From the NCBI RefSeq assembly GCF_001927285.1, contig NZ_MSIG01000011.1, positions 101,030 to 165,029 of the forward strand: DNA of 64,000 nt, read 5' to 3'. Of the stretch, positions 29,230 through 38,270 are shown one piece after another. The stretch comes from Mongoliimonas terrestris (GTDB lineage: Bacteria; Pseudomonadota; Alphaproteobacteria; Rhizobiales; Pleomorphomonadaceae). Each line of letters begins with the position of its first letter. Position 1 is the stretch's first letter. The position numbers were made by a program, and so were the translations under genes. The notes beneath the pieces were generated by a model. That model made no database searches. It saw only the letters and a program-made list of their open reading frames with translations, and had not been told where the DNA came from.

Positions 29230-29940
29230 ATGCCGACGTCCGTCCCGCCGCTCCTGATGCCGTTCGCCCGCACGACCCAGCCGCAGCCGCCGCGCCACCT
29301 CGGCACCCGCTACGACCGGCGCGGCACCTTCCTGCCGGAGCCGGGGAACACGGTCGTTTGCCACCTGCTGCCGGACGCCCCGGAGAGCGCCGCCATCATC
29401 GCGCTGCGCAACCGCATGCGATCCATGCCGCGCGCCGATCTCCTCGCCTTCACGCCGGTGTCGAGCCTGCACATGACGGTGTTCCAGGGCATCATCGAGT
29501 ACCGGCGCAAGCCCGGCTACTGGCCGCCCGACCTCGACCTCGACACGCCCATCCCGGCGATGACCGACGCCATGCTGGCCCGGCTCGACGGCTTCCGCGG
29601 CTGCGGCCCGTTCCGGATCAAGGTGGACGAGGTGGCGCCGACCGGCCTCACGCTCTCCGGCCACGGGCCGGACGACGCGGCCGTCCTGAAGGCTTGGCGC
29701 GACGCGTTCGCCGACGTGTTCGGCTACCGCCATCCCGACCACGACAGCTACCGCTTCCACATCACCTTCGCCTACATGCTCGACTGGATCCCGGACGACG
29801 ACCTCGCTGCCGTGGCCGACGCCCTTGGCGGATACCTCGAGGACATCCGCGCGACGGCGCCCGTCATCACGCTGGCGCCGCCGGCCTTCTGCCGCTTCGC
29901 CGACATGAACCATTTCGAGGAGTTGAAGGTGCTCGCCTGA
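29230..29940 (+). CDS. DUF1868 family protein, 2H-phosphoesterase-like
   Basis: This 236-aa protein carries two H-x-T motifs, His81-Met-Thr83 (SSLHMTVFQG) and His176-Ile-Thr178 (YRFHITFAYM), about 95 residues apart, with hydrophobic flanks. This is the hallmark of the 2H phosphoesterase superfamily, which acts on cyclic phosphates and RNA 2',3' ends. DUF1868 members have no confirmed substrate to my knowledge. The catalytic inference rests on the two motifs. It lies between ispE and the convergent polyprenyl synthase. Confidence 0.85.
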   Translation: MPTSVPPLLMPFARTTQPQPPRHLGTRYDRRGTFLPEPGNTVVCHLLPDAPESAAIIALRNRMRSMPRADLLAFTPVSSLHMTVFQGIIEYRRKPGYWPPDLDLDTPIPAMTDAMLARLDGFRGCGPFRIKVDEVAPTGLTLSGHGPDDAAVLKAWRDAFADVFGYRHPDHDSYRFHITFAYMLDWIPDDDLAAVADALGGYLEDIRATAPVITLAPPAFCRFADMNHFEELKVLA

Positions 29941-29959
29941 CGTCGGCGGACCTGATGCG

Positions 29960-30985
29960 TCAGCTCACCCGGCTGACGCAGAAGGCCACCACGTCGAGAA
30001 GCGCGTCCCGGTGCGGGCCGGCCGGCGTGTCGGCGAGCGCCTTCACGGCCTCCTCGCCATAGGCCTTGGCCCGGCGCACCGTCTCGGCGATGGCGCCGTG
30101 GGCGCGCAGGAGTTCGATCGCCCGGTCCAGATCCCCGTCCTCGATCGCCCCGTCCTCGATGGTGCGCTTCCAGAAGGCCCGCTCGCGGGCGTCCGCCGCC
30201 CGAAGGGCGAGCACCACCGGCAAGGTCACCTTGCCCTCGCGGAAGTCGTCGCCGACCCGTTTGCCGAGCGTCAGGGACGAGCCGCCATAGTCGAGCGCGT
30301 CGTCGACCAGCTGGAAGGCGAGGCCGAGCGCGCTGCCGTAGGCCGAATAGGCCGCCCGCATCTCCGCCCCGGCGTCCGCGATGATCGGTCCCACCTCGCA
30401 GGCGGCGGCGAAGAGCGCGGCCGTCTTGGCGTTGATCACGCGCAGATAGGCGGCTTCCTCGGTACCGATGTTCTTGGCGGCGGCGAGCTGCATCACCTCG
30501 CCCTCGGCGATCACCGCCGCGGCGTCGGCCAGCACCCGCAGCGCGTCGAGCGAGCCGACCTCCACCATCATGCGGAAGGCCTGGCCGAGCAGGTAGTCGC
30601 CGACGAGCACGCTCGCCTGGTTGCCCCACAGCATGCGGGCGGAGAGCTTGCCCCGGCGCATCTCGCTCTCGTCCACCACGTCGTCGTGGAGGAGCGTCGC
30701 CGTGTGCATGAACTCCACCGAGGCGGCGAGCTTCACATGCCCGTCGCCCGCGTAGCCGAACGCCTGGGCGGCGGCGAGGGTCAGCAGCGGGCGCAGGCGC
30801 TTGCCGCCGGAATCGATCAGGTGCCGGGCGATCTCGGGGATCATCTCGGCGTTCGAGCCGGCCATGTCGAGAATCAGGGCGTTGACGCGGTCCATGTCGG
30901 CGCTGACGAGGCCGAGCAGCGGCGCGAGCGACGGCTCCGCCCCCGAACCCCTGATCTGCCGGCCCATGGATGCCACCACACTCAC
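29960..30985 (-). CDS. ispB: Long-chain polyprenyl diphosphate synthase (octa/decaprenyl type)
   Basis: This 341-aa trans-prenyltransferase has both aspartate-rich motifs: LLHDDVVDE and QLVDDALDYGG, plus GGKRLRPLL for substrate binding. It extends farnesyl diphosphate with isopentenyl diphosphate to make the ubiquinone side chain; chain length cannot be read reliably. I chose the GTG at 30985 (VSVVASMGRQ), which follows GGGAG; the frame is open to 31111 upstream, and an ATG at 30967 is also possible. It is divergent from the DUF2007 gene. Confidence 0.92.
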   Translation of the reverse strand: MSVVASMGRQIRGSGAEPSLAPLLGLVSADMDRVNALILDMAGSNAEMIPEIARHLIDSGGKRLRPLLTLAAAQAFGYAGDGHVKLAASVEFMHTATLLHDDVVDESEMRRGKLSARMLWGNQASVLVGDYLLGQAFRMMVEVGSLDALRVLADAAAVIAEGEVMQLAAAKNIGTEEAAYLRVINAKTAALFAAACEVGPIIADAGAEMRAAYSAYGSALGLAFQLVDDALDYGGSSLTLGKRVGDDFREGKVTLPVVLALRAADARERAFWKRTIEDGAIEDGDLDRAIELLRAHGAIAETVRRAKAYGEEAVKALADTPAGPHRDALLDVVAFCVSRVS

Positions 30986-31158
30986 GCTCTCGTCTCCCGA
31001 CCCGTCTTCGATGTGCGCGGAAGCATAGGGAGGCGGGCGCCCCCCGGCAAGCTTCGGACGGCTCTCCTTTCGCACGCCCATCGTCCACTTGCCAACCGCC
31101 TTTCGCCGCACGACCTGTTGAGGAGGACAGGTGGCCCGGCCGCCGCACGAGGAGAGAC

Positions 31159-31392
31159 ATGGAAGAACTGATACGGACCAACGACCTCGTGCTGATCTCC
31201 TTCGTGGAGGCGCTTCTGCGCGACAGCGGCATCGACCATCTGGTCGCCGACCAGGCGATCAGCGCCGTGGACGGCTCCATCGGCATCTTCCCCCGCCGCA
31301 TCCTGGTGGATTCCGATCGGGCCGACGCGGCGCGCCGCCTGATGGTCGACGCCGGTCTCGGGGCCGAGCTCCGGTCCGCGCCGGGGGGCTGA
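31159..31392 (+). CDS. DUF2007 family small protein
   Basis: This 77-aa protein has the DUF2007 pattern ELIRTNDLVLISFVEALLRDSGI followed by a short beta-alpha unit ending RILVDSDRADAARRLMVDAG. The fold resembles PII-like/ACT-type signal domains; the function is unknown. In related genomes it lies between the polyprenyl synthase and the methyltransferase, as here. The ATG at 31159 follows GAGGAGAG; the upstream open frame is the promoter side of the divergent pair. The next gene starts 3 bp after the stop. Confidence 0.9.
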   Translation: MEELIRTNDLVLISFVEALLRDSGIDHLVADQAISAVDGSIGIFPRRILVDSDRADAARRLMVDAGLGAELRSAPGG

Positions 31393-31395
31393 CCG

Positions 31396-32175
31396 GTGTC
31401 CGCGCCCGACGCCCGCACCCGTGACGGCTTTCTCGATCGTCGCCTGACCATCGCCCAGCCTGCCGACGGCGGCCACCGGGCCGGCCTCGACGCGGTGCTC
31501 CTGGCCGCTGCGCTCGGATCGGACACCCGCGGCACTGTGATCGATCTCGGCGCCGGTGCCGGCGTCGCCGGCCTCTCCGTCGCCGCCCGCTGCCCGGCGG
31601 CGGACGTGGTGCTGGTGGAGATCGACCCCGCCGCCGCCGCGCTCGCCCGGGAGAACGCGGCGGAGAACCGGGCCGCCGTCGCCGACCGTGTGCGCGTCGT
31701 CGAGGCGGACGTCACCGCCCCCGCCGCCGCCCACGACGCCCTCGGGCTCGTCCGGCACGGCGCCGCCCACGTGATCATGAACCCGCCCTTCCACCCGCGC
31801 GACCGCATGCGCCCGTCGCCGTCGCTCGCCCGCGCCGGCGCCCATGCGCTGGAGCCCGACGATCTGGCGCTCTGGTTCCGCGCCGCCGCCCGCCTCCTCG
31901 ACCCGCGCGGCACCCTCACGGTGATCTTTCGCGCCGACGAGCTGCCGCGCCTTCTCGCCGCGGTCGGCGGGCGCTTCGGCTCGCTCGCCGTCCTGCCGGT
32001 GCACCCGCGGGCGACGGCGGCGGCAAGCCGCGTCATCCTGAAGGGCCGCCCCCAGGGCCGGGCGCCGCTCCGCCTGCTGCCGCCCTTTGTGCTGCACGGC
32101 CCGGGCGAGACCTGGACCGACGCCGCCGACGCCGTCCTTCGCGGTGCCGACCTCACCGTTCCCTGGTGGGGGTGA
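31396..32175 (+). CDS. tRNA1(Val) (adenine37-N6)-methyltransferase-like enzyme
   Basis: This 259-aa class I SAM-dependent methyltransferase has the SAM loop VIDLGAGAGVAGL, acidic VEIDP, and the catalytic NPPF motif (VIMNPPFHPRD) of N6-adenine methylases. The DGFLDRRLTIAQPADGGHR start is typical of the TrmN6/YfiC group found in alphaproteobacteria. The start is a GTG at 31396, 3 bp after the DUF2007 stop, with GGGGGG upstream. The tRNA target is inferred from the group. Confidence 0.88.
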   Translation: MSAPDARTRDGFLDRRLTIAQPADGGHRAGLDAVLLAAALGSDTRGTVIDLGAGAGVAGLSVAARCPAADVVLVEIDPAAAALARENAAENRAAVADRVRVVEADVTAPAAAHDALGLVRHGAAHVIMNPPFHPRDRMRPSPSLARAGAHALEPDDLALWFRAAARLLDPRGTLTVIFRADELPRLLAAVGGRFGSLAVLPVHPRATAAASRVILKGRPQGRAPLRLLPPFVLHGPGETWTDAADAVLRGADLTVPWWG

Positions 32176-32290
32176 GCGCTCAAGGCCCCGCCCGATTGCC
32201 GAACCGGCCCCAGGCGGCCATATCTGTCCGGTGGCCACCGCTTGTCGGTCCGCCTTCTCCTTCCTGTCGCCCACCCCGGGAGCGCATGTC

Positions 32291-33163
32291 TTGTTCGAGC
32301 CGCTGAAGTCCCTGTTGCCCGCAAGGTTCCGCGCCAAGGGTCCGGTCATCCCCGTCGTCCGGCTCGCCGGCGCCATCGGCATGGGCACGCCGTTCCGGCC
32401 GGGCCTCTCCCTTCCCGCCGTGTCCGCGGCCCTGGAGCGCGCCTTCTCGATCAAGCGCGCGCCGGCCGTTGCGCTCTCCATCAACTCGCCGGGCGGCTCG
32501 CCGGTGCAGTCCCACCTCATCTACAAGCGCATTCGCCAGCTCGCGGTGGAGAAGAACAAGACCGTCATCGCCTATGTGGAGGACGTGGCGGCGTCCGGCG
32601 GCTACATGATCGCCTGCGCGGCCGACGAGATCGTCGCCGACCCGTCGTCCATCGTCGGCTCCATCGGCGTCGTCTCGGCCAGCTTCGGCCTCGACCGTTT
32701 CATCGAACGCTACGGCATCGAGCGGCGGGTCTACACCTCCGGCACCCGCAAGGTGACGCTCGATCCCTTCCAGCCGGAGAACCTGGAGGATGTGGAGCAC
32801 CTGAAGGCGCTCCAGCGGGACGTGCACCAGATGTTCATCGACCTCGTCACGGAGCGCCGCGGCGCGTCCCTCTCCGTCAGCGAGGACCTCTTCTCCGGCC
32901 TGTTCTGGGCCGGGGAGGCGGGACGGGCGCTCGGCCTCGTCGACCGCACGGGCGACATCCGCGCCGACCTGAAGACGCGCTTCGGCGAGCACGCCACGCC
33001 GCGCCTGGTGGCGGCCGACCGCGGCCTCTTCCGGCGCCGGCCGACCGGCATCGCCGGCGGCCTGTCGCTCGCCGGCGCCTCGCTCGCCGGCCCGGCCCTC
33101 TCGGTGGACGAGGCGCTCACCGCGATCGAGATCCGCGCCCTCTGGGCCCGCTACGGCCTTTGA
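32291..33163 (+). CDS. S49 family (SppA-type) serine peptidase
   Basis: This 290-aa protein is a single-unit signal peptide peptidase. The catalytic Ser102 (DVAASGGYMIA) and Lys154 (SGTRKVTLDPF) are 52 residues apart, the same spacing as Ser147/Lys199 of B. subtilis SppA. There is no N-terminal membrane anchor; it begins MFEPLKSLLPARF. I chose TTG at 32291 because FEPLKSLLP is the usual start and GGGAG lies 9 bp upstream; the open frame from 32087 overlaps the methyltransferase gene and is not conserved. The peptidase degrades membrane-bound peptides by family inference. Confidence 0.88.
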   Translation: MFEPLKSLLPARFRAKGPVIPVVRLAGAIGMGTPFRPGLSLPAVSAALERAFSIKRAPAVALSINSPGGSPVQSHLIYKRIRQLAVEKNKTVIAYVEDVAASGGYMIACAADEIVADPSSIVGSIGVVSASFGLDRFIERYGIERRVYTSGTRKVTLDPFQPENLEDVEHLKALQRDVHQMFIDLVTERRGASLSVSEDLFSGLFWAGEAGRALGLVDRTGDIRADLKTRFGEHATPRLVAADRGLFRRRPTGIAGGLSLAGASLAGPALSVDEALTAIEIRALWARYGL

Positions 33164-33314
33164 GCGGCCGGGTCCGGATCGACCGCCTGGAAGCCATCGG
33201 GGCGGCGGCCCGCCGAATGCGCCGCACCGTCCGGTGCTGCGCCGCCGTTGTTGTCGCTTGCATAAGGCCCGGCACGGTGGTCAGATGATCCTCTTGGATG
33301 AGAGGAGTTGGACG

Positions 33315-33506
33315 ATGCCCCCACTCGTCGTCGTTGCCATCGCCGGTGCAGGCCTCTATGTGGCTGGCCGCTTTGTGAAGCGGGAAATGCAGCGCGTCGC
33401 CAAGGCTCTGGAGGACGCGAACCGTCAGCCGGAACCGATCACCATTCCGCTGGAGAAGGACCCGCGCACGGGCGTCTACCAACTCCGCCGGCACGACGAG
33501 GCCTGA
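33315..33506 (+). CDS. Small membrane-anchored protein
   Basis: This 63-aa protein has one N-terminal hydrophobic helix (PPLVVVAIAGAGLYVAGRFV) followed by a charged helical tail (EMQRVAKALEDANRQ) and ending LRRHDEA. The ATG follows AGAGGAG. It sits between the S49 peptidase and glyQ in the same orientation, as a small hypothetical protein does in related genomes. The role is unknown. Confidence 0.75.
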   Translation: MPPLVVVAIAGAGLYVAGRFVKREMQRVAKALEDANRQPEPITIPLEKDPRTGVYQLRRHDEA

Positions 33507-33612
33507 GCGCTTCGTTCGCGCCGCATCGCTTGACCGGACCGGGCCGCGCTCTTTAAGACGGCAGGCGTCCTTCCGACGTCTCGACCGTCCCACCCAGCCG
33601 GACCGCTCCCCC

Positions 33613-34572
33613 ATGACCGCGCTCACCTCGCCCTCGCCGACCCCCGCCGTCGATCCGAACGACCCGCGCCGGTCCTTCCAGGGTCTCATCCTCACGCTTC
33701 AGCGTTTCTGGGCCGAGCAGGGGTGCGTCATCCTGCAGCCCTACGACATGGAAGTGGGCGCCGGCACCTTCCACCCTGCCACCACCTTGCGTTCGCTCGG
33801 GCCGAAGCGCTGGAACGCCGCCTACGTGCAGCCCTCGCGCCGGCCGACCGACGGCCGCTACGGCGAGAACCCCAACCGCTTCCAGCACTACTACCAGTTC
33901 CAGGTGATCCTGAAGCCGTCGCCGAAGAACATCCAGGACCTCTACCTTCAGAGCCTCTACGCCATCGGTATCGACCCCTCCCTCCACGACCTCCGTTTCG
34001 TGGAGGACGACTGGGAGAGCCCGACGCTCGGCGCCTGGGGCCTCGGCTGGGAGTGCTGGTGCGACGGCATGGAGGTGAGCCAGTTCACCTATTTCCAGCA
34101 GGTCGCCGGCATCGAGTGCTCGCCCGTTTCCGGCGAACTCACCTACGGCCTGGAGCGTCTGGCCATGTACCTGCAGGGCGTCGACAACGGCTTCGAGCTG
34201 AACTTCAACGGCCGGGACGGCGACGAGAAGGTCACCTACGGCGACGTCTTCAAGCAGGCCGAGGAGGAATACTCCCGCCACAACTTCGAATATGCCGATC
34301 CGGCCATGCTGATGCAGCATTTCAAGGACGCCGAAGCCGAGTGCCGCTCGCTGCTCGCCCAGGGCGCCGCGGCGGCCGACGCCACCCTGAAGCGCCACCG
34401 GTGCGTGCTGCCCGCCTACGACCAGTGCATCAAGGCGAGCCACCGCTTCAACCTCCTCGACGCGCGCGGCGTCATCTCGGTGACCGAGCGGCAGAGCTAC
34501 ATCCTGCGCGTCCGCGAACTCGCCAAGGCGTGCGGCGAGGCCTGGTTGCAGACGGAAGCCGGCGGCGCCTGA
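33613..34572 (+). CDS. glyQ: Glycyl-tRNA synthetase alpha subunit
   Basis: This 319-aa catalytic class II subunit activates glycine. It shows FQGLILTLQRFWAEQGCVILQPYDMEVGAGTFHP, RPTDGRYGENPNRFQHYYQFQV, and EVSQFTYFQQVAGIE. In nearly all proteobacteria glyS follows directly; here the next gene is an unrelated membrane protein, and glyS lies at 18.8-20.9 kb on the minus strand. Both subunits are intact, so the enzyme should work, with separate regulation of the two subunits. Confidence 0.98.
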   Translation: MTALTSPSPTPAVDPNDPRRSFQGLILTLQRFWAEQGCVILQPYDMEVGAGTFHPATTLRSLGPKRWNAAYVQPSRRPTDGRYGENPNRFQHYYQFQVILKPSPKNIQDLYLQSLYAIGIDPSLHDLRFVEDDWESPTLGAWGLGWECWCDGMEVSQFTYFQQVAGIECSPVSGELTYGLERLAMYLQGVDNGFELNFNGRDGDEKVTYGDVFKQAEEEYSRHNFEYADPAMLMQHFKDAEAECRSLLAQGAAAADATLKRHRCVLPAYDQCIKASHRFNLLDARGVISVTERQSYILRVRELAKACGEAWLQTEAGGA

Positions 34573-34814
34573 GCACGACGGAGGGCGGACAGCCGCTTGG
34601 CCTCGTCCTTCTCCCGGCTCAAGGTCTTCCTTCCCGTTCATACTTCATTTGCTCTGATCCCAACCGTACGGGGATAAGAACATCGAAGGCTTGGACGGAG
34701 AAGGCCTAGACTATCGCTGCCCTTCCGGCGGAAAAACAGCGCGGCTTTACCAGGGGTAAAAGATCTCTCCGGCACTATCCATGGAGCCAACATGGGTCGT
34801 GGATCGGAGAGCTT

Positions 34815-36359
34815 ATGGTCGCGTGGAGGAGGGTCGGAGGATCGCGGTTCATCGCCGCCTCTGTGGTGGCCGGTCTCCTCACCGGATCCGCGCTCGGCGC
34901 CGTATGGCTCGTGGTCGACAGCGTGGCGGGCGACCGCTCGACGAAGGCGTTCGCCGAACTGTCCTCGCCGGCGCGCACCGTGGCGCGGGTCACCGCCGCG
35001 ACGCCGACCGCCGCCGACGAGGCCTTCGCCGGTCCGGTCCGGTCGCTGGAGGCGATGCTCGCGCCGGAGACCCCCCTCGCCGACGCGGCCGCCCGTTACC
35101 TGCAGCATCACCGCGACGCCCGGATCGCCGCCGCCGCCGAGGCGACCGCCGCGGCCCGCGCCCGGTCGATCGGCGACGCGCTCGACCGGGCGCTCGACCG
35201 CCTCGCCGCCGAATCCCATGCGGCCGCCCGGCGCTTCGCGTACGCCCAGGTCATCGACCGGGCACGCCTGAAGGATTTGGACGAGAACCGCCGCCTCCTC
35301 GTCGATGCCGGACCCGACGCGGCGACGCTGACCGAAGCCGCAGAACGGGCCGGCGTGAACCGCGGCGCTGCCGCCGCCCGCGCCCTCGACATGGAGCGCA
35401 TCGCCGCCCTCCTGTCGGTGCTCAGGGAAGCCGGATCGGCCGCCGAACGGGACGCCGTCCGCGCGGACCTTCGCCGCGCCGCCGGGCGCCTGACCCTGAT
35501 GCCCCGCTTCGATCTGGTCGCGGCGATCGAGACCTACGCCGCCGCCCTCGACCGGGTCCAGACGACGCAGGCGGCCCTCGTCTCGAGCCGGACCGCCCTC
35601 GCGAACGCCGGCGCCGGTCTTGCCGCCGCGCTCGACGGGGTGGCGCCAGGGCGCGAGCCCTCGATCCGCTGGGCCGGCATCGGCCAGGATGCCGGCGTGG
35701 CGGCGCTCATCCTCCTCTCCGTCGCCGCCGGCTTCGGATGGGCCGCCTGGACGCTCGCCGGCCGTCGGCCGACGGCCGCCGCGGCGGCCCGGACGAATTC
35801 CTCGGTGCGCGTCGACCGGGAACCGCTGTTCGACGCCCTGGTGCGCCGGACCGCGGGCGAACCGGACCGCATCCCGGAACCGCACCGCCTGCTCGCCACC
35901 CTTTCCACCGTCGACTGGCCGGCGCCCGCAACGCCCGCAACCGCCACCCGATCGGGCGGAACGCCGGCCGGACCCCGGCGGGTCGAGACTGGGTCCGCGG
36001 CGTCGGACGACCGCCCGGCTGCGGGCGCGTCCGACCTAGAGCATTCTCCGATCAAGTTGCACGACTTGGTCGAAGAGAGAGTGCTCCAGGCTTTTGACTC
36101 TGGAGCGATTTCTCGTCGACCTGACGATTCCGTCAGGTCGGAAAGCGCTCTGGTCGCCCGCGCCGTCAGAACCGCGGCCGACGACCTGGACGGCGCCATC
36201 GCCGCACTCCTCTCACGAAGCGGATCCGCCCGCTCTCACGACGGCCTGCGCGAGGCCGTGATCATCCTCACCGACGCCACCCGCCAGATCGGCGATCTTT
36301 CCGCCGAACGCCCGCGCACCCTCGACGTCCGGCGCTTGATCGGACGAGGGGCGTCGTGA
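34815..36359 (+). CDS. Two-helix membrane protein of unknown function with an in-frame palindromic insertion
   Basis: This 514-aa protein has a membrane helix at residues 11-34, a helical, Ala/Arg-rich periplasmic region (about 40-300) that looks like a four-helix sensor domain, a second helix near 305-322 (VAALILLSVAAGFGWAAW), and a cytoplasmic tail. The architecture resembles chemoreceptor or kinase sensors without an output domain. Residues about 408-446 are encoded by a RIME-like mosaic repeat (36036-36151) read through without a stop; flanking protein is normal on both sides. The start follows CGGAGAG. The stop overlaps the GNAT gene by GTGA. Confidence 0.72.
   Translation: MVAWRRVGGSRFIAASVVAGLLTGSALGAVWLVVDSVAGDRSTKAFAELSSPARTVARVTAATPTAADEAFAGPVRSLEAMLAPETPLADAAARYLQHHRDARIAAAAEATAAARARSIGDALDRALDRLAAESHAAARRFAYAQVIDRARLKDLDENRRLLVDAGPDAATLTEAAERAGVNRGAAAARALDMERIAALLSVLREAGSAAERDAVRADLRRAAGRLTLMPRFDLVAAIETYAAALDRVQTTQAALVSSRTALANAGAGLAAALDGVAPGREPSIRWAGIGQDAGVAALILLSVAAGFGWAAWTLAGRRPTAAAAARTNSSVRVDREPLFDALVRRTAGEPDRIPEPHRLLATLSTVDWPAPATPATATRSGGTPAGPRRVETGSAASDDRPAAGASDLEHSPIKLHDLVEERVLQAFDSGAISRRPDDSVRSESALVARAVRTAADDLDGAIAALLSRSGSARSHDGLREAVIILTDATRQIGDLSAERPRTLDVRRLIGRGAS
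36036..36151. repeat. RIME-like mosaic palindromic element inside a coding sequence
   Basis: The element has two large palindromes. The left (36039-36086) closes with GAGCA/TGCTC and has an inner stem CGATCAAGT/ACTTGGTCG (36049-36057 with 36064-36072). The right (36103-36150) closes with GAGCG/CGCTC and has a perfect 10-bp inner hairpin CGACCTGACG-ATTC-CGTCAGGTCG (36117-36140). CTCCAG/CTGGAG (36084-36105) bridges them. Size and two-palindrome layout match the rhizobial intergenic mosaic elements (RIME, about 108 bp), but this copy is inside a gene and keeps the frame. Confidence 0.75.
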
Positions 36360-36886
36360 TCGTGCTCCGGCAGGGTCGGCTCGTGCCCTTCGGCGAGCAG
36401 CACCTTGCAGATTTCATCGCCATGGCGGCCGACCCGCTGGTGATGGCCGACCATGGCGGCGCGCTCGACGCGGTCGCCGCGACGGCGAAGTTCGAAGGGT
36501 ATGTGGCGGCTCAGGCCGCGACGGGCTTTTCCCGGATGGCCCTGGAGGGGCTCGACGGCGCGTTTCTCGGCGCCGTGGGCGTCACGGTGCTCCCGCCCGA
36601 CCACCCGACCGGCGCGCACATGGACGTCGGCTGGCGTCTCACCCAGGCGGCATGGGGGCGGGGGCTTGCCACCGAAGCCGGCGCGGCCGTGCTCCGCGAC
36701 GCCTTCGCCCGCAGCGACGTGGACATGATCGCCGCCTATACGGCGCCGGACAACGCCCGCTCTCAGGCCGTGATGGCGCGTTTGGGGCTCCGGCGCGATC
36801 CCGCCCGGGACTTCCGCACCCTCTTCCCGACCGGTCCGTTCGAGGGGCTTGTCTGGATTGCGGACCGGGCCGCGTTCGGGGCGTGA
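36356..36886 (+). CDS. GNAT family N-acetyltransferase
   Basis: This 176-aa protein has the RimJ/RimL-type GNAT layout: WRLTQAAWGRGLATEAGAAVLRDAF contains the acetyl-CoA pyrophosphate loop (Q/R-x-x-G-x-G/A), followed by AAYTAPDNARSQAVMARLGLRRD. The acceptor could be a ribosomal protein, tRNA or small amine; this is not readable. It starts at GTG 36356, overlapping the previous stop by 4 bp (GTGA), so it is translationally coupled to the two-helix membrane protein. Confidence 0.88.
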   Translation: MIVLRQGRLVPFGEQHLADFIAMAADPLVMADHGGALDAVAATAKFEGYVAAQAATGFSRMALEGLDGAFLGAVGVTVLPPDHPTGAHMDVGWRLTQAAWGRGLATEAGAAVLRDAFARSDVDMIAAYTAPDNARSQAVMARLGLRRDPARDFRTLFPTGPFEGLVWIADRAAFGA

Positions 36887-36930
36887 TCATCACCGGAAGT
36901 GATCGGTTCAATTCCATCCTTTCATTAGGG

Positions 36931-36950
36931 TAGCCGGACCGGACCGGCTA
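36931..36950 (+). terminator. Hairpin terminator after the GNAT gene
   Basis: TAGCCGG-ACCGGA-CCGGCTA is a perfect 7-bp stem with a 6-nt loop, followed by TTC, 44 bp past the GNAT stop and 58 bp before the MFS start. It would separate the two transcription units. Confidence 0.5.
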
Positions 36951-37008
36951 TTCTGCCCGACGAAAGCCGCACGTCGGGTCGCGGCGGCCTTGCCGGGTTC
37001 CCCCCAAG

Positions 37009-38247
37009 ATGTCCTCATCCTCCTCCTCGTCCAGGCTGCCCGCCGGCGGCGCGGCGATGCCCGCTTCCGTGGTCCTGGTCTGCGGCTGCCTGATCGCCAT
37101 CCTGACCTTCGGCCCGCGCTCCACCATGGGCTTCTTCCTGACCCCCATGACGACCGCTAACGACTGGAGCCGCGAGACCTTCGCCCTCGCCATCGCGTTG
37201 CAGAACCTCCTGTGGGGCATGGGCCAGCCGTTCGCCGGCATGATCGCCGACCGGTACGGCACCTGGCGGGTGCTCTCCTCCGGAGCGGTGCTCTACGCGC
37301 TCGCGCTGGTGCTGATGTCCCAGACCACCGACGGCACGACCCTGCAGTTCACCGCCGGCGTGCTCCTCGGCCTTGGCATCGCCGGCTCGGCCTTCTTCAT
37401 GGTGCTCGCCGCCTTCGCCCGCCTGCTGCCGGAGAGCATGCGCAGCACCGCCTACGGCCTCGGCACGGCGGCCGGCTCCATGGGCCAGCTCCTGTTCGCC
37501 CCGCTCGGCCTCGGCTTCATCGACACCTACGGCTACGAATCCGCCCTCCTGATGCTGTCCGGCTGCCTCGTGCTCGTGCCGCTGCTGGCGATCCCGCTTC
37601 GCGGCAAGCCGGGCCCGTCCGGCGGCGTCGGCGGGCGCGACCAGACCATCCGGGAGGCGCTCGGCGAGGCCTTCCGGCACAAGTCCTACTGGCTCCTGGT
37701 GGCGGGCTTCTTCGTCTGCGGCTTCCACGTCGCCTTCATCACCACCCACCTGCCGCCCTACATCGTCGACAAGGGGCTGGATCCGAGCTGGGGCGCCTGG
37801 GCCATCGGCCTCATCGGCGCCTTCAACGTGGTCGGCTCGCTTGCCGCCGGGCGGCTCTCGGGTATCTATCCGAAGCGCTGGGTGCTGTCGGTCATCTATT
37901 TCGGCCGGGCGCTCGCCTACGGGCTCTTCTGGCTCCTGCCGACCACATCCACCACGGTGGTGCTGTTCGCCGCCGCGGCCGGCCTCCTCTGGCTCTCCAC
38001 CGTGCCGCCGACGCAGGGCCTCGTCGGGGTGATGTTCGGCACCCGCTACATCGGCATGCTGTCGGGCTTCGTCTTCTTCTCCCACCAGGTCGGCGCCTTC
38101 CTCGGGGTCTGGCTCGGCGGCCGGCTCTACGACACCACCGGCACCTACGACGGCGTCTGGCTGCTCGGCATCTTCCTCGGCCTCTTCGCGGGCTTCGTGC
38201 ACCTGCCGATCAAGGAAGCCCCGGTGAAGCGGCTGGCCCCGGCCTGA
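37009..38247 (+). CDS. MFS transporter
   Basis: This 412-aa protein has twelve predicted membrane segments after a Ser-rich start (seven serines in a row after Met1). The MFS signature between helices 2 and 3 is present (GMIADRYGTWRVL). The helix 1 stretch GPRSTMGFFLTPM and the SFGPRS-like opening recall oxalate/formate or monocarboxylate-type MFS carriers. The substrate, probably an organic acid, is a guess. No regulator or enzyme accompanies it; it converges on the double-receiver gene with 23 bp between stops. Confidence 0.9.
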   Translation: MSSSSSSSRLPAGGAAMPASVVLVCGCLIAILTFGPRSTMGFFLTPMTTANDWSRETFALAIALQNLLWGMGQPFAGMIADRYGTWRVLSSGAVLYALALVLMSQTTDGTTLQFTAGVLLGLGIAGSAFFMVLAAFARLLPESMRSTAYGLGTAAGSMGQLLFAPLGLGFIDTYGYESALLMLSGCLVLVPLLAIPLRGKPGPSGGVGGRDQTIREALGEAFRHKSYWLLVAGFFVCGFHVAFITTHLPPYIVDKGLDPSWGAWAIGLIGAFNVVGSLAAGRLSGIYPKRWVLSVIYFGRALAYGLFWLLPTTSTTVVLFAAAAGLLWLSTVPPTQGLVGVMFGTRYIGMLSGFVFFSHQVGAFLGVWLGGRLYDTTGTYDGVWLLGIFLGLFAGFVHLPIKEAPVKRLAPA

Positions 38248-38270
38248 GGCCGCCTGCCGGCCACGGGCGT

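Noticed and set aside
32087..32290. N-terminal extension of the S49 peptidase
   Set aside because: This part overlaps the methyltransferase gene, is Pro/Arg-rich and lacks a signal or anchor; the TTG at 32291 gives the normal start.
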